The notes under the pieces: generated by a model | Databases searched by the model: none | Told to the model about the DNA's origin: nothing | What the model saw: only the letters and a program-made list of their open reading frames with translations | Translations under genes and position numbers: made by a program | Assembly (NCBI RefSeq): GCF_018691265.1 | Contig: NW_024881316.1 | Location: forward strand, 23,785,819-23,849,818 | Origin: Tyto alba | Lineage: Eukaryota > Chordata > Aves > Strigiformes > Tytonidae | DNA length: 64,000 bases | Direction: 5' to 3' | Shown: positions 1 to 11,990 of the stretch, in pieces | Numbering within the stretch: position 1 is the stretch's first letter | Layout: every line of letters starts with the position of its first letter

Positions 1-1034
1 AGTCTGTCCAAGTGCTATTTCCTTTTTGCCTAGGAGACCTTTGAGAACTCGCCTCAGAGCTCTTAAAACCAGCTTTTGCTCTGAGTCCTATCTTTTGGCC
101 TGGTGCTCCAAGTCTCTTGCATATGCAGCTGCTGTACTTGATTTCTTCTCCTGCTAACGATTTTCTTTAATGTGACCCATGTCCTGTGTCATTTTTTCTA
201 GTTCATCATCACGGGAGTAAAATGTTACGTTCGGAATCAAACTCTTCAATTACCACTCAGCCTACTATAGGTTGGCAAACCCCTCTCTTTGTCTCCTCCT
301 TCTCTTCTCCTCTCTCTTCATTTCCTTCCTACTTTAAAAAATATATATACTTCTAACAATATGCTTCACCCATCACATTTTGCTTAATGTGTTCCTACAT
401 GGGCTGATGCTTTGCAAGCTAATTTTTTTTGACACGCTTGAAGAGTGTTTCAAAAACAATTGTCATTCACACTGACACAGTTAAATGCTAACATGTCTTG
501 CATCTATTCTTGCGGAACATTCTTTCATGTGTGTGTTTTTGTGTGTGTGTGAGTGCTTAGCCACCAATTACCTCATCATAGTTTGGATTTCATGTTCATC
601 ATTGCATGTTGCCAAACTACATAACTTCATAGTTTTGAATAAATATATTTGCTGCTTTCCTGTGACTTGTACTTAGCAATTTCTTCTGGAACATCCAAGC
701 AAGTATTATTTATTATGAGTAGCTGTAGAGTTAGAAAAAGTGCTCATCAGGTTGTGTCTATGTATTAATAGTTGATTGATTAACAGTGATTTAGCACGTT
801 GAGCATTCCATTATCACGCTGACTTCCTTTGACAGTGGTTCATTCCTGCTGGCATAAAGTATTAGAATAAGCGAGTTCTGCACATAAATCTTCTGTGTCC
901 AAAATAAATGCATTACACTGTAATGCATTTTATTTATTGTTAAAATGTATTGGAATTGGCATGGCAAAAATGACAATAAGCAGCCTTGTGACAGTTTTCA
1001 TACTTGACTAAACGAACACCTTTCTTTGCTGCAG
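1..1034 (+). other. DST: DST intron (partial, 3' part)
   Basis: This is AT-rich non-coding sequence that ends in a polypyrimidine tract and a CAG acceptor at 1032-1034, directly before the first recognisable dystonin exon. Nothing else in it could be supported. The window starts inside this intron, so the preceding Gas2-domain exons are not visible. Confidence 0.8.
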
Positions 1035-1234
1035 CTAAAGGGAGGACGAATGTGGAGCTGCGTGAGAAGTTCATTTTGGCTGATGGTGCCAGTCAGAGCA
1101 TGGCAGCTTTCCGACCAAGGGGCCGTAGGTCACGGCCCTCTTCAAGGGGTGCTTCTCCCAACAGATCTACTTCTCTGTCAAGTCAAGCTGGCCAGGCAGC
1201 TGCCCCGCAAGCGGTTGCTACAAGTACGCCGAAG
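1035..1234 (+). CDS. DST: Dystonin C-terminal exon: end of the Gas2-related domain and start of the Ser/Arg-rich tail
   Basis: The exon is flanked by an acceptor (CTTTGCTGCAG) and a donor (AAG|GTAAGG). It starts by completing a split codon and ends in phase 0. It reads [13 protein letters not shown], the typical C-terminal edge of the microtubule-binding Gas2-related (GAR) domain of spectraplakins, followed by a Ser/Arg/Pro-rich stretch containing [17 protein letters not shown]. Dystonin is a giant spectraplakin that links actin, intermediate filaments and microtubules; this tail binds the microtubule lattice and plus ends. The paralogue MACF1 has a similar segment, but the following exons contain tail motifs that fit dystonin rather than MACF1. 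The exon is open, shows no lesion, and is very likely part of a working gene whose 5' exons lie outside the window. Confidence 0.95.
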
Positions 1235-1692
1235 GTAAGGAGCAATGTACAACACTGCACTGGTTAACGAATGGGGTATAGATTTCTGCATCCCCCTTCC
1301 TTGCTCCAACAATATTGGTGCTTTCCCTAGCTGCTAGGGAAGAAGTATCTCAGTTTTATTTCATAGTCTGGGGTGGATCTGAGAAGACTTTTCAGCCTTC
1401 TCTACTGTTTGTTTTGCAACATGGGAATAGAAGAATTCTTTACATTTAAGGTGCTACATGAACTAACTGGCAATTTCAGAGCAATTCTCAAAGAGCAACA
1501 AACCTCTCCATTTTGTTTAAGAAGCTAAGCTCTGCCATCCCTTGGTTTCAGAATATTTGTCACCAACTCTTACTGTTTAGTTTTTATTTCTACTAAGATT
1601 TGATCACTCTGTGAAAGCCTGGGTATCCTTCTCCATGATGTTGTTTTCCATCTACTGTCCTTCATATTTTAATTTACCATTGTTTCATACAG
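1235..1692 (+). other. DST: DST intron
   Basis: A short intron begins GTAAGG and ends CATACAG. No repeat or RNA gene is seen in it. Confidence 0.85.
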
Positions 1693-1800
1693 ACACCCCA
1701 TCATTTAACACGCAACTATGGTAAACCATGGTTGACAAACAGCAAAACGTCAACTCCTAAGCCACCAGAATCCTCAGACTATCAAGGGCCATCTGCAGAG
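1693..1800 (+). CDS. DST: Dystonin tail exon, 36 codons, probably alternatively spliced
   Basis: This 108-bp exon starts and ends in phase 0, so it can be included or skipped without changing the frame. It is flanked by a CAG acceptor (1690-1692) and the donor GAG|GTACAG. It encodes a segment with TRNYGKPWLTNSKTSTP. From memory, the matching peptide in mammalian dystonin is present in some isoforms only, between the Ser/Arg-rich segment and the GTPIQGSK segment. The donor (GTACAGT) is weaker than those of the neighbouring exons, which would suit regulated inclusion. The function of this insert is not known to me. Preservation of the GKPWLTNSK core argues for selection. Confidence 0.88.
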
Positions 1801-4535
1801 GTACAGTAAGGACAGAGACTCTAGTCTAATGACATTCCTTCACTAAAACTGTCACTTCACTAACAGCCACTAGAGTTTCAGTGCTTCAGCACTGAAACAT
1901 CCTTTGCATATTAATGCACTGTCTTTATTTTAGACCTGTATCAAATGATTTCCTTCCTTTTTTTTCCTCAAGTCTCTCCTTTTTTTTTTTTTAATGTCCT
2001 GTTTGTTATGTTTTTGACTTTTAGGAAAACTCAGCCTCAATGAATTGATGTTTAAAGTGCAAATGGTTAAGTTGTAACAGTATGCAATGAACTGGTTGAG
2101 AAAATGTGGAAAAGTATTTTTTTTTTTTTTTTTAATAAAGCAGTTCATATACTTTGCATGTTTCTTTCCTATAATTGTTTACTTTGAGTTCATAAAGTAC
2201 TGTAATATTCATGAACTGCTGGAATGAGATTAATAAATCATGATCTCCAGTGTAAAATCACTAAATAAAGAAATACCCAATCACTTTGAAGAAGATGGTA
2301 CTAACTGTGATATATAAATCTTTCCAACAACTGAAAGTTTTGGTTAGAGGTGTAGTGACCAATTGTTGCTCTAATAAGATAGCTATTTGATGACTTTACA
2401 GGAAATTAGTTTTGGTCTTATTTCCAGCCCATGACTTACATAGAAATTGTTAATATAGCAATTAGGATTGTGCTGGCGATTAAGCTGTATGACCAAAATT
2501 TTAATGGGCTTGAAGCCAAAGTATCTCATCCAGTGTCATTACAGTCAGTTAAAAGATTGCAGCTGGATCAGTCTGCAAACTGACTTGTCAGAGTAACTCC
2601 TGCCCTGCGTCAGAGGGAGGGCTCGGTGAGGGCAACTTGTGCCACCATCACCTCTGTTGTAACCGCTTTTCACAAATCTGCACTTTGATGGCCATTGCTA
2701 TTCATATGACACCTTCTCGTGCTAAGTTTACGTGACCTCGGTGTGGCTTTGCTCAAAGATGCATAACAAACTTTTCACTCCCTCCTCCCGTGCGAGTGGG
2801 CGTGTTACCTGTGCGCACGGCAGGTGCGTGTATGTATACAGCGCTTCAAGCACAGGAGGCTGAAAACAGTAGCACAAAGTTGAGCCAGTTGTCAGTTTCT
2901 AACATTTTCCTGCATTTTCTATCTTCTCTTAACTGGTAGCTGAATTATAAGATTAACTGATGGTACTTTAAAGTGTTTATAGACATGGAAAGGTATTTTT
3001 AAAATTGAATTACAATGAGGTGAAAGCAGTTGGCATTGATTTCAAACAGGGGCACTGTATTTCTTACCTGCTGTTACAGCTGCCAGCAGTTCCAGTGAGG
3101 CTTTTTTTATGTAAACCAGCATGGTTTAAGATTATAAATGGAATGAGTCTGGTAAGGTAGGTTGCAGCAAATTTTTGAGGCATTCGGCAGCGTTTTCTGC
3201 CAAGTTGTTACTTGTTTTATAGGTAGACTGCAGTTGGATTTAGGGCAGAACTGAAGAACAAGCTTTTGATCAACTTGCACCAGTGATTCTATCCCAGTGT
3301 CTTTTGCCCAAAGTGCAGCAGCTTCCGTGGGGGTAACGGAGAGCATTTCCTTTCTCCTTACCCTCCCAAGCAGTCTCTGTACAGCAGAGATTTCCACGGG
3401 GTGGCTGGCTGGATGTTAAGTGCTGGTACGTGGCTTTAAAGAGAGTTTAATGTTGTGACCATCTCTCTCAGAGCCAGCGGATTGTCTGCTCTGTAACATC
3501 TCAATGCTTTTGTGTTCGGATGTGCCAGAAGTAGCCCGAGCTGATAGCCACCATTTAGGCTCCTGCCAGCCCTCCACTCAGTGCTTGGCTCTAGGCAGCT
3601 CCCAACACACTCCTGGGTTTTGACTTTAAGTACCAGCTTCTGCCCACCACTGTACTGGGATCAAAAGCACAGAACACTGGATCTTGGGATCCAGGCCACT
3701 CAACGTGCCACCTCCATGACTGCAGTGTTTGTTCTTCTTTGTGGATATTTACTTAATATTTTTGTGTTGAATAAATGAATATGAATACTGTAGTTTTTCT
3801 CTTATTTGCGTACACCTCCTATCTAGTATGTTACGTGCACTTTGAGATTTGAGGATTTAATTCTTGTGGTTTTGAAATAAATGTTCCCATTTGGGACAGA
3901 TTGTAAATCAGGACTGATTCTATTTCATAAATGAGAAAGCAGGCAGGGTAAGACAGTGGAGTAGAGACATTTCAAACAGTATATTGACAAGAACTTTTTT
4001 GAATTAGTCCTATGTTTGGTTTGTTTTTTTTTTTCTGCTTTTCTTCTAGCAAAAGGTTTTGAAATTTAGTAGTTTTGTTTTGCTTTTAAAATATTTACAA
4101 AATTGAAACAGATGTATTCACCAGCTATAATCATAGTCAGAATGATGGAAAGTCAAGCTATGCAGACATAAAACCTCAACTACTTGTCTCTCTAAGTCAT
4201 GTACCATCAACTAATCTTACGTGCTTGACTAATTATAAGAAGGTAGCATTTTACTTTCTTTATATTCATTGAAATACACACACAGAATGCTAAAATGTTA
4301 GTGTCAAGGAGACTGTTAGTTTGTTGTCGCTTTACATTTGAACTACTTCAGATACTAACTGTTAAAGGAATGTTCAAAACTTCACATCATTAAAAATGAC
4401 CATAGTGACTCAAACCAGTATTTCAAATTCACAGTGAATGTGGTTATGATTATCATATTCTAAAAGATGTACTACCTAATACCAGATCTTATCTTCAGTA
4501 GTGACAGCTGAAAAAATATTTTTTTTCTTGCATAG
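1801..4535 (+). other. DST: DST intron
   Basis: An AT-rich intron runs from GTACAG to a T-rich acceptor ending CATAG. It holds T tracts near 1979-1993 and 2117-2133. A more GC-rich patch lies around 2580-2850, including a CA/GT-rich segment near 2820. No coding or RNA feature could be supported. Confidence 0.8.
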
Positions 4536-4659
4536 GGAACACCAATTCAAGGAAGTAAACTCAGACTGCCAGGATATCTATCAGGGAAGGGTTTCCACTC
4601 CGGAGAAGACAGCGGCATCCTGTCAACAGCAGCTACCAGAGTTAGGGCTCAGTTTGCAG
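4536..4659 (+). CDS. DST: Dystonin tail exon (GTPIQGSK segment)
   Basis: This 124-bp exon follows the acceptor TTTCTTGCATAG and precedes the donor GCAG|GTGAGT. It starts in phase 0 and ends in phase 1. It encodes [20 protein letters not shown] followed by HSGEDSG and an Ala/Arg-rich end. This segment distinguishes dystonin from MACF1, whose tail has a different sequence at this point (family knowledge, from memory). It is part of the C-terminal microtubule-associating tail. No lesion is seen. The split last codon is completed by the next exon. Confidence 0.95.
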
Positions 4660-6062
4660 GTGAGTGTCTTGACTTCAGAGCTTGATCTACCGCTTGCTTT
4701 GTTTTCCACCTGAGTATGTAGTGTCACATTAGGGTGTGAGAGAGATGTCAGAAGAGTGGGAAGGAGTGAAGGTCCTGCTGCCTGCACATTACTATTGCCA
4801 GGGGTGCACGTAATAAGAACATAATAATGGCCCTCCATTCACATGGTTGCACAGCAGATATGTTCAGCTGTGGATGCGCAAATTCATGACTGCAACCTCC
4901 TTGACAATGGTATCTCCAATGTATGTGCCTAAGGAACTAGGGAAGAAGCATTTATTTTAAAAGGGGTCAGTTCTTCACAGTATTCAAGTTACGCTCAACT
5001 GTGATGGAGCAAAGGGGTCATTGAATCATGACTTGTCCGTTTCTTTTGAAATAACTACAGGGAGCAGCTGTAGATGACCTTATTAATGGAATATCCCATA
5101 GAGCTTTTTAACACAGGATATGAGAAAAGAAAGGAGTGAAGCGGTGCTTTTCTGGGATCTGCAGAGCAGCCTCCAGATAAGGGAGAGGGCTAGATGGTTA
5201 GAACAGAAGATAGCTCTGCTGGTTTTCCCTCATATCTTAAGCTCTGCAGAGCATACTGAGCAGTACTGGAAAATTCAGTCTGAAGAGTACCTGTCTTTTC
5301 TAGGTGATTTGAAAAATGAGGCATCTAAGATTTCAGTTTCAACTTGGTGTTCTTAACAGATACAAGGAACCAGATTTGTCAAGATCAAAAATATTCAATA
5401 ATTTGAAAAATTATGAAAAAAACACATTAATGGGTTTATGTTTAAGATTCTTTGTTGTGGCTTTTTTCTTCATAGCACATTGTCTGGGCAGGCTTTCACT
5501 TTAGCAGGCGTGCTGAGAGCTCATTTACTCAGCCTTTTGTTTGGGAGAATGTATACTCTGCCTTTGTTTACTTGCAGCTTTCAAGTGTATGGGTTTGATT
5601 TTTTTTTTTTTTTTTTTTTTTTATTTTTTTTTTTTAAAGAGGGGTACACATTTAAAAATTGGGATATTCGTCAGCATCTCCAGGTACATATTTTGAGAAA
5701 TCCTGAATGCATGAAGAGGCCAGATACGGAATTCTTTCAATGCGTAGCTGAGAAAATGACAGGGGAAAGAAAGGCTCTGGCTGTTGAGTGAATATACAAT
5801 GTATGTCTAGCAAGTCAAGAAAGTTGCCGGGATAATACATTTTTAATGAGATGTGCTAGTGACAAATTAACTACGTCTCAGCATTTGATCTCACATTTCT
5901 TTCTCTTTAATGGGAGATACAGCATCATCTCGCTTGCCTGGCAGAGGTCTAAAGTTTAGTTGTGCAATGAGGAATTTTTGGGGTTGCCAAAGACCTAGGA
6001 AAGACCTGCACACCTTTTCCATCCTTACCTCTAATACTGACAGATATCTTGTCTTTTTCTAG
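4660..6062 (+). other. DST: Last DST intron
   Basis: This intron begins GTGAGT and ends in a strong pyrimidine tract plus CTAG (6059-6062). It contains a long T tract (5599-5635). No other feature is supported. Confidence 0.85.
5599..5635. repeat. Poly(T) tract, 24 T + A + 12 T
   Basis: Simple homopolymer repeat inside the last DST intron. On the minus strand it reads as an A tract, but no retroposed element could be recognised next to it. Confidence 0.95.
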
Positions 6063-6328
6063 AAACCAGAAGAACTCCAAGCAGACCTGGAAGCCGAGCA
6101 GGAAGCAAGGCTGGCAGCAGGTCAAGTAGTCGCCGAGGCAGTGATGCATCTGACTTTGACATTTCAGAAATCCAGTCTGTATGCTCAGATATGTCAGAGA
6201 CTGTTCCTGCTACAAGCAGACCAACACCCCGAGCAGGTTCTCGGCCAGGATCAGCCAAGCCTTCTAAAATTCCAACTCCCCAGAGAAGGCCACTAGCCAG
6301 CAAATTGGACAAGTCCTTGAAGAGATAA
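6063..6328 (+). CDS. DST: Terminal coding exon of dystonin, with the GSR region and the EB1-binding SKIP motif
   Basis: The exon starts after the acceptor TTTTTCTAG, completes the split codon of the previous exon and runs 88 codons to TAA at 6326-6328. Repeated Gly-Ser-Arg units ([12 protein letters not shown], then [20 protein letters not shown]) form the GSR region that associates with microtubules. Near the C terminus lies PSKIPTPQ; the Ser-Lys-Ile-Pro codons at 6263-6274 are an SxIP motif in a basic, Ser/Pro-rich setting, the known docking signal for EB1 proteins at growing microtubule ends. The protein ends in SKLDKSLKR. The many Ser/Thr next to Arg/Pro are likely phosphorylation sites that tune microtubule binding (inference from the family). 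The frame is intact. Confidence 0.96.
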
Positions 6329-6648
6329 TATGATTGGCTCTGTAAAGGTCTTTTCCTTTTTCATTAAGTATTTAAGTTCGTAAGATGTAAAATATTATGT
6401 AGAAATTATTGTGAAATATCGCAAGAGGTGGATTTTTAATTCTGCAGATGGCCTTATTTGTGTATTTGTCTTCTTATTTTATGTGTATAATTTTTGTCAG
6501 ATTTGGTTTTGTTTATGCCATATCCTGTGAGAAAGGGGAAGAGTTTTAATGTAAACTAACAGTTGTACACAGTAATGTGTAGAAAGTACACTTAAAATAA
6601 TTGCCGAATGTACAGTGTACTGAATGTACAGTAAGTCTCTACAACCTC

Positions 6649-6654
6649 AATAAA
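6649..6654 (+). terminator. DST: Proximal polyadenylation signal of DST
   Basis: Canonical AATAAA about 320 bases after the stop codon. It would give a short 3' UTR. Cleavage position is not visible from sequence alone. Confidence 0.7.
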
Positions 6655-7280
6655 ATAGGCCTATCACTATGTCATTAGTTAACAGTAAAGGATACCTCAT
6701 GATTTTTCTTTAAAAAAGAAAAAGAGAATACTAAAAAGCCAAAAGACACAATTACACATTTTGAGCTAAGTAAACAAACACTAAAGGATGTACATCGAAA
6801 CTACTAAGGAATACAAACCCACGTTCACAGTACCCTTATTTATACAGCATCTCTCAGAGAACTCACAGAGATAATTAAGCACTCGCCAGTAATATGATAC
6901 TCCAGTACCTTGCAGCATTTCTGTGCCATTGCTTTATGAGGCCAGACACATTCTGGATATCTGAACTATTATTCTGTAAGAATATCAATATAAAGTGCAT
7001 TCATGTAAATGTGAGGTTTTCTTTTGCTTGGGTGGATGGTAGCACTGTATCATTGAACTCATTTTGTATCAAAGCAATTTTGCTTGCAGAAAGCTCCGAA
7101 ATAAACATGTCCCTTAACTTTATTTCTATTGTATTTCTTTTTTCACAGGAAGAGAATTTTCTGCGTTATGTTTTAGGGCATATAGCATTTCAGTTGACCA
7201 ATAATTACCATAGGAACATAGGCTTTAATGTAATTTCCCATTGTCAGCAATCAGATTTTGATTAGCTACTGTATTTGTTT

Positions 7281-7286
7281 AATAAA
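7281..7286 (+). terminator. DST: Distal polyadenylation signal of DST
   Basis: Canonical AATAAA followed within about 50 bases by a GT-rich segment (ATTGTGTGTC). It would give a 3' UTR of about 0.97 kb. Confidence 0.65.
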
Positions 7287-7305
7287 ACACTAAATTGCAC
7301 ATACC

Positions 7306-10300
7306 AGATTATATGAAATTATATGTAATTATTGTGTGTCAACAATTATTTTCTTCATATTAAACTGTGACATTTGTATACCATGTATGAAAGGCATAAA
7401 GAGTAAGTCCATTGCTCTTTTTGTCAGTGAAATATTTTTGCCATTCCTGGATTCTTTGAAAATGTTAATAATAGTCCATTTTCAGTGGAAAAAGGATGCA
7501 GCTTCAAATGGCAGTGCTGGGGAGCGGCTGGGTAGATGCTGTAGTAAATAGTGACAGAATCCCTAGAAATACAGAATGCTCTTTGATAATATCAGAAAGG
7601 TTCGGGTAGAATTTGGCCAACATGGCAGACCACGTAGTCTGACCATTCATACACCAGAAAATGCTGTACCTTTAGTAGAGGAATTTTAGGGGAAGACTGG
7701 TTTATGGTTGGTCCCTTGGCATGCTGAAAATGAAGCAGAAGCTCCGTTGATTGCATGCAGGTAGTGGTGATACCTGCATTCGCTGCTAGCACCCTCGCTG
7801 GCAGTGTTATTGTTTTCTGAGTTGCCACAAGAGCTTCCTGCGGACTCACAAGCTGTCTCACACAATCCGTTTGTGAGAAACAGAAAAACAAACTAGTACT
7901 CAAAAGATAATTAAATCAATCACAAGCTGCTTGCATCAGGGTTTCCTCTAATACAGAGTTGTAGGAGTGTTTGTGGAAAGCAGACAGTAACCAGTCCTAC
8001 TGCAGCTGGTTTGGGAATCGGCACAAACATTGACTGAATACTAAAGCATCAGTCTCTGCTGCGGTGCTTTATCTTTCCATGTTGCACCACTCCTGTTGCT
8101 GCTATTCATCCGGTGATTGCTTTCCTAGAACATTAATATACATCAGGATGACTTCAGTACTTTTTGGAACCCCACAACACCCTTGGATAGAGTAGTAGCC
8201 TATGTTTACAGATGGTCACTGAAACATTGCTACTTGTCAGCAGGAGCAAGGAAAAGGGTAGAATTTAAGCACTTGCATAGCTAACTTGGCTGTAGGAGGA
8301 GATGGTGCCCAGTGTGACGTTCTTGGTGCATTTAACAGCCATGGGACTGATGCTGAAGGATGTAGGGATGGCAAACCTGCATAACTCCTTTGCAAGAATA
8401 AGTACATAATTCAGTTCCTTTCACCCCAAGTGGATGGAGCAGCTCACTCTGCATGAGGTAGTGTTGGCACCTACCTGAAGCACCTTGTATGTATACTGTG
8501 GTCCTAGCTTAAATATATTTACAATGCTTTATTAATTATACAGCTTTATGGAATTTTCATGTTGCCACACTGTACCTTTGCAGGAGAATTAGAGTTGTGA
8601 CCAGCCCCTGAGAAACCCAATGTCAGCTAAAAGAACGCAAGGACTAAGTGGATTTCTGTGGCTTGTTGGCTACTGCAAAACTGGGGATGCTGGAACGAGC
8701 ACAGGGGGGAAGCTCATCTATGGGCTTGAGAGTATTGGAAACCCAATTGATAGTAAATTGAATAGGACTAGGAGTTCTGTTAAAAAGCCCAAATCTGCCT
8801 CTAAATATTGTATTTTACCTAATTACCTTCTTCCACAAAGTATTTAACTGCTTTAGATTGATACTAAGAACTCCTCAGGCTAAGAGACTTTCCAAAATTC
8901 TGTTCCCTGCGTTACAAAAATAATACTGGCAAGAGTCTGAAAATAAACATTAGAACCTCTGCACCTCTGTGACCCAAGGATGAATCTGCAGAATCTGATG
9001 AAAAAGGCATATTGTGGACTTATCAGTAAGTGAGAGGTAGCTCAGTTTTAGAGAACTACTTTTGTAAAGAAAGAAGTGGTATTCCATTTCCATCTTCCTG
9101 TAATTCAGAAATATTTATTCTTTAGTACCAGCATAAATAAGAAAGGAAGGATCAACCCTAAAACCACATCCCCACCGTGCTCATTGGCATGAGTTTTTAC
9201 ATAACCTCCTCATCAGCAATACATTTTCCACCTTTTATTATCCTCCATCTAACAACAGGAATTGATCATAAATTCACCCAGCCTGCTGGACGACTATAAG
9301 TAGAGTCAACCTTTTAGTGTGGCCTAAACTCTCATAGCTGTATATTCTGTGATTCTCCTGTGCAGTGAAGGAGCAGAGGTGATGGGGAGGGAGGAAGGGT
9401 TGGAAAGCCTTTCGCTATGAGAAGCATGTTGTTTAGTGAATCATGTATATTTAGTGCTTGGAAAAGCTGGCTCAGTGCTAGGCTCCTTTACTTTTTCAGG
9501 TGTTTTCAGCTTTCTGCATTTCTGTTTTGCTGCCTTCAAAATGGGAAAGTGTCCACAGAATTTTCTGAATCCTGCAGATGAAATCTGCAAGTAAAAAATG
9601 CACCATTAGAAGTGCTAGTGGTGCCTTGTGGGCTAGGCATCCTCGTCTGCTTCAGTTTAGGCATATTGTGAACCTCTTAATTACATGCTAATGTAATAGA
9701 TGACAGTAATTCTGGCTTTGCCTGCAGCACATCTCTTCACAAAAGCGTAGGAATGAGGTTATATGCAATCTTAATTAAAAAATTAATGCATTTCATAAAA
9801 ATAAACTCTGATGCAAGCAGCTGTGCCATACCATAATCAGCAGCAATGTTTGAACCTGTAGCTTTCTCCACTGGTGTCTGCCAAGGACCGGCAAGACTAT
9901 CGACACCCCACAGCTTGCCTGTGGGCCCACAGCGCTTATGTACGTTGGTCACAGTATGTGGCGAGAGGAAACATCACTGAGCACTCCGGTAAAAAACAGG
10001 GATGAAAAATAAGCATTACCTTGTTTGCTGCATCTCAGCACAGCTGCCCTAGCAGCTTCCAGGTGTTTCCAGTTCTGAGGCTGTAGGGTAGCACCTGAGC
10101 TCATCCTAGGCCAGTGATATTTAGCTAGATGTTTGCTCTAACTGTGGGCCGTAGTAGGGAGGTTTATGTCTTCATGTAAGGTGAGTGGAATTTTGTAGAA
10201 CAAAGAAAAGGTGCTTTCCTAATGAAAATTGTTCTCTCTGCTGAATTTTAATAACCTGTTTGCAGAGATGGAGGTGGGAGAGATGGTTGGCTTGGTTGCT

Positions 10301-11329
10301 TGCCTTTTTTTTTTTTTTTTTTTCCAATAGTGTTGGTAGGTTACATTCAGGTAGGTTCCTCATCTCTATAGAAAAAGAAGTTATAGATGTTAGAAAGAGG
10401 AACATTACAGAGGAAAAGGGAACTCTTCAGAAATAATGGATGAGACAGCAGCTTAAGTTACATGTAACTTGCAGGAAAATATTTGGTGGCTGATACTGTT
10501 GAGGTATTTTTTTATGCAGATTGAAGTCCTTCTGTTAAGACTTGTTCAGAGTTTGGCTGTTGCAAATGAAGTGGTATCTAACCTGAAGCTAAAAGAGTCT
10601 TGGGGGTTGTTGTTTCATAATTAAGTAGTTCTTCTGAACTTAAATTGTTCAAATAGTCTGAATTGCAGCTTGGAGGGCTCAAACTGCGTTTCTGTATTTG
10701 AAAGTTGAGGGAAAGAGTGATGAAGGTGAATTGCGTAACTTAGCTGGCATCCTGGATGAGTATGTACGAGAACGTTAATAGATGTGTTCTTAGCACTTGG
10801 ATGATTGAATATGAGTAAGAACACCAAACCATAAATCAGGCCCTGTCAACGTCTACAATGTTTTTTGTTCCTCTGGGAGAAGGCAGCCAGAGTGATGATA
10901 GCTCTGTCTTGACAGGAAAAGCTGACTTGGAGCTTTTTGTGGGGGTTACAATGGTCTCTCCAACATTTAGAAAAATATCCAACACCATTAATTTTTTTCC
11001 CCCTCTTTTTGGGGCTTGATCATAGCTCCTCGAAGTCCTCTTTTATTGGCAGAATAAGAGGCCCAGGGACCCATGGAAGAGTTTGCACTGTCTGGGCTAT
11101 TTTTAAAGGCAATGAGTTCATACAATAAATACATACATCTATATTTTAAAGCCTGTGATCAAAGTATAAAATAGGAAACAAGGCTGTTCAAAATGAGGAT
11201 GAAAAAATTAGTCTTGTAAATACTGCGAATACTGAACAACTCCACATTTGCCGATCAGAAGAGAGGGTGTAGTGTCACTTCTAGTGATACTGATTTGAAG
11301 CTTTATAGACCAAATCAACAAACCAATGT
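7306..11329. other. Intergenic, no feature recognised
   Basis: Single-copy-looking AT-rich sequence with a T tract at about 10303-10324. The open frames here (for example 7592-7903 minus and 8620-8847 plus) lack family similarity, start context or splice-supported structure. Confidence 0.6.
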
Positions 11330-11990
11330 AATCAGGAATAGGTAGTGTTCACCAAAGGCTACTACAGCAACTGAAGGGTGAAGTAGCTGAGCTGCTACCT
11401 GGGGTCCTCTCGTGAACATGAGGGGATTGCAAATTATTTAACATATAACACAAGCTTTTTCTTAAAAGTTTCTGGTAAGCTCTGGGAAACTGCTGATCAG
11501 TTTGGACTTGAAAAAATTATAGAAGCAGTGTAAACCTGAATAGATATACTGTGGAAGAGTTCGCTTAGCTTGTGGAGGGAAGTCATGCCTTACAGGCTGC
11601 CTGGAAGGCCTTGAAAGGATCAGTTAGTGTGGACAAAGGTTGAGATAGACCACATGGCTTTTCAAAAAAATTCATCAAGGTCTTTCACCACAAATTATCA
11701 AAGAAGTAAGCAATTATGGGGTCAAAAGGAAGGTCTTTGTGAGGTTAAATAGCGCACTAAAAGCTATGAAAGACAGTGTAGGAGAAGGTGGTCAGTTTTA
11801 ACAGGAGAAAGAGGTCTGCCGTGGAGCCCTTGACAGGTTTTAACACAAAGCTGCAAATGCTGGCTCAGGAGCTCCTGGAATGCATGTTGTTGGAAGGGTG
11901 CTCTGGAAAAAAGCATCACTGCATTTCTGTGATTCATCACGCCTCTGGGGAGGTGTTCATTGCTTTCCACTGACGCTGAGGATCCTGCAG
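11330..11990 (+). mobile_element. Ancient CR1-type LINE fragment (reverse transcriptase region), heavily decayed
   Basis: The segment around 11580-11830 keeps the order and wording of the reverse-transcriptase part of old amniote CR1 elements. A stretch with GTCATGCCTTACA is followed by GTGTGGACAAAGG, then a CATCAAGGTCTTTCACCACAA stretch, and finally GGTCAGTTTTAACAGGAGAA. All frames are broken by stops and small indels. It is much more diverged than the CR1 copy at 18.56 kb, so it belongs to an older family. The left boundary is approximate. Assignment rests on memory of CR1 sequences. Confidence 0.65.

Larger units (their letters stand above)
6329..7305 (+). other. DST: DST 3' untranslated region
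   Basis: AT-rich sequence follows the stop codon and carries several TGTA-containing motifs (for example around 6611-6635) and T/A-rich stretches. Two AATAAA signals are well placed, at 6649-6654 and 7281-7286, and a further internal one lies near 7100. The end at about 7305 is an estimate taken from the last signal plus about 20 bases; a GT-rich patch follows near 7331. The ORF-like stretch at 6894-7265 overlaps this UTR and shows no coding character. Confidence 0.75.

Noticed and set aside
1035..6328. MACF1 instead of dystonin for the spectraplakin exons
   Set aside because: The [14 protein letters not shown] segment and the PTPRAGSRP...ASKLDK ending fit dystonin as I recall it; the MACF1 tail differs at both places.
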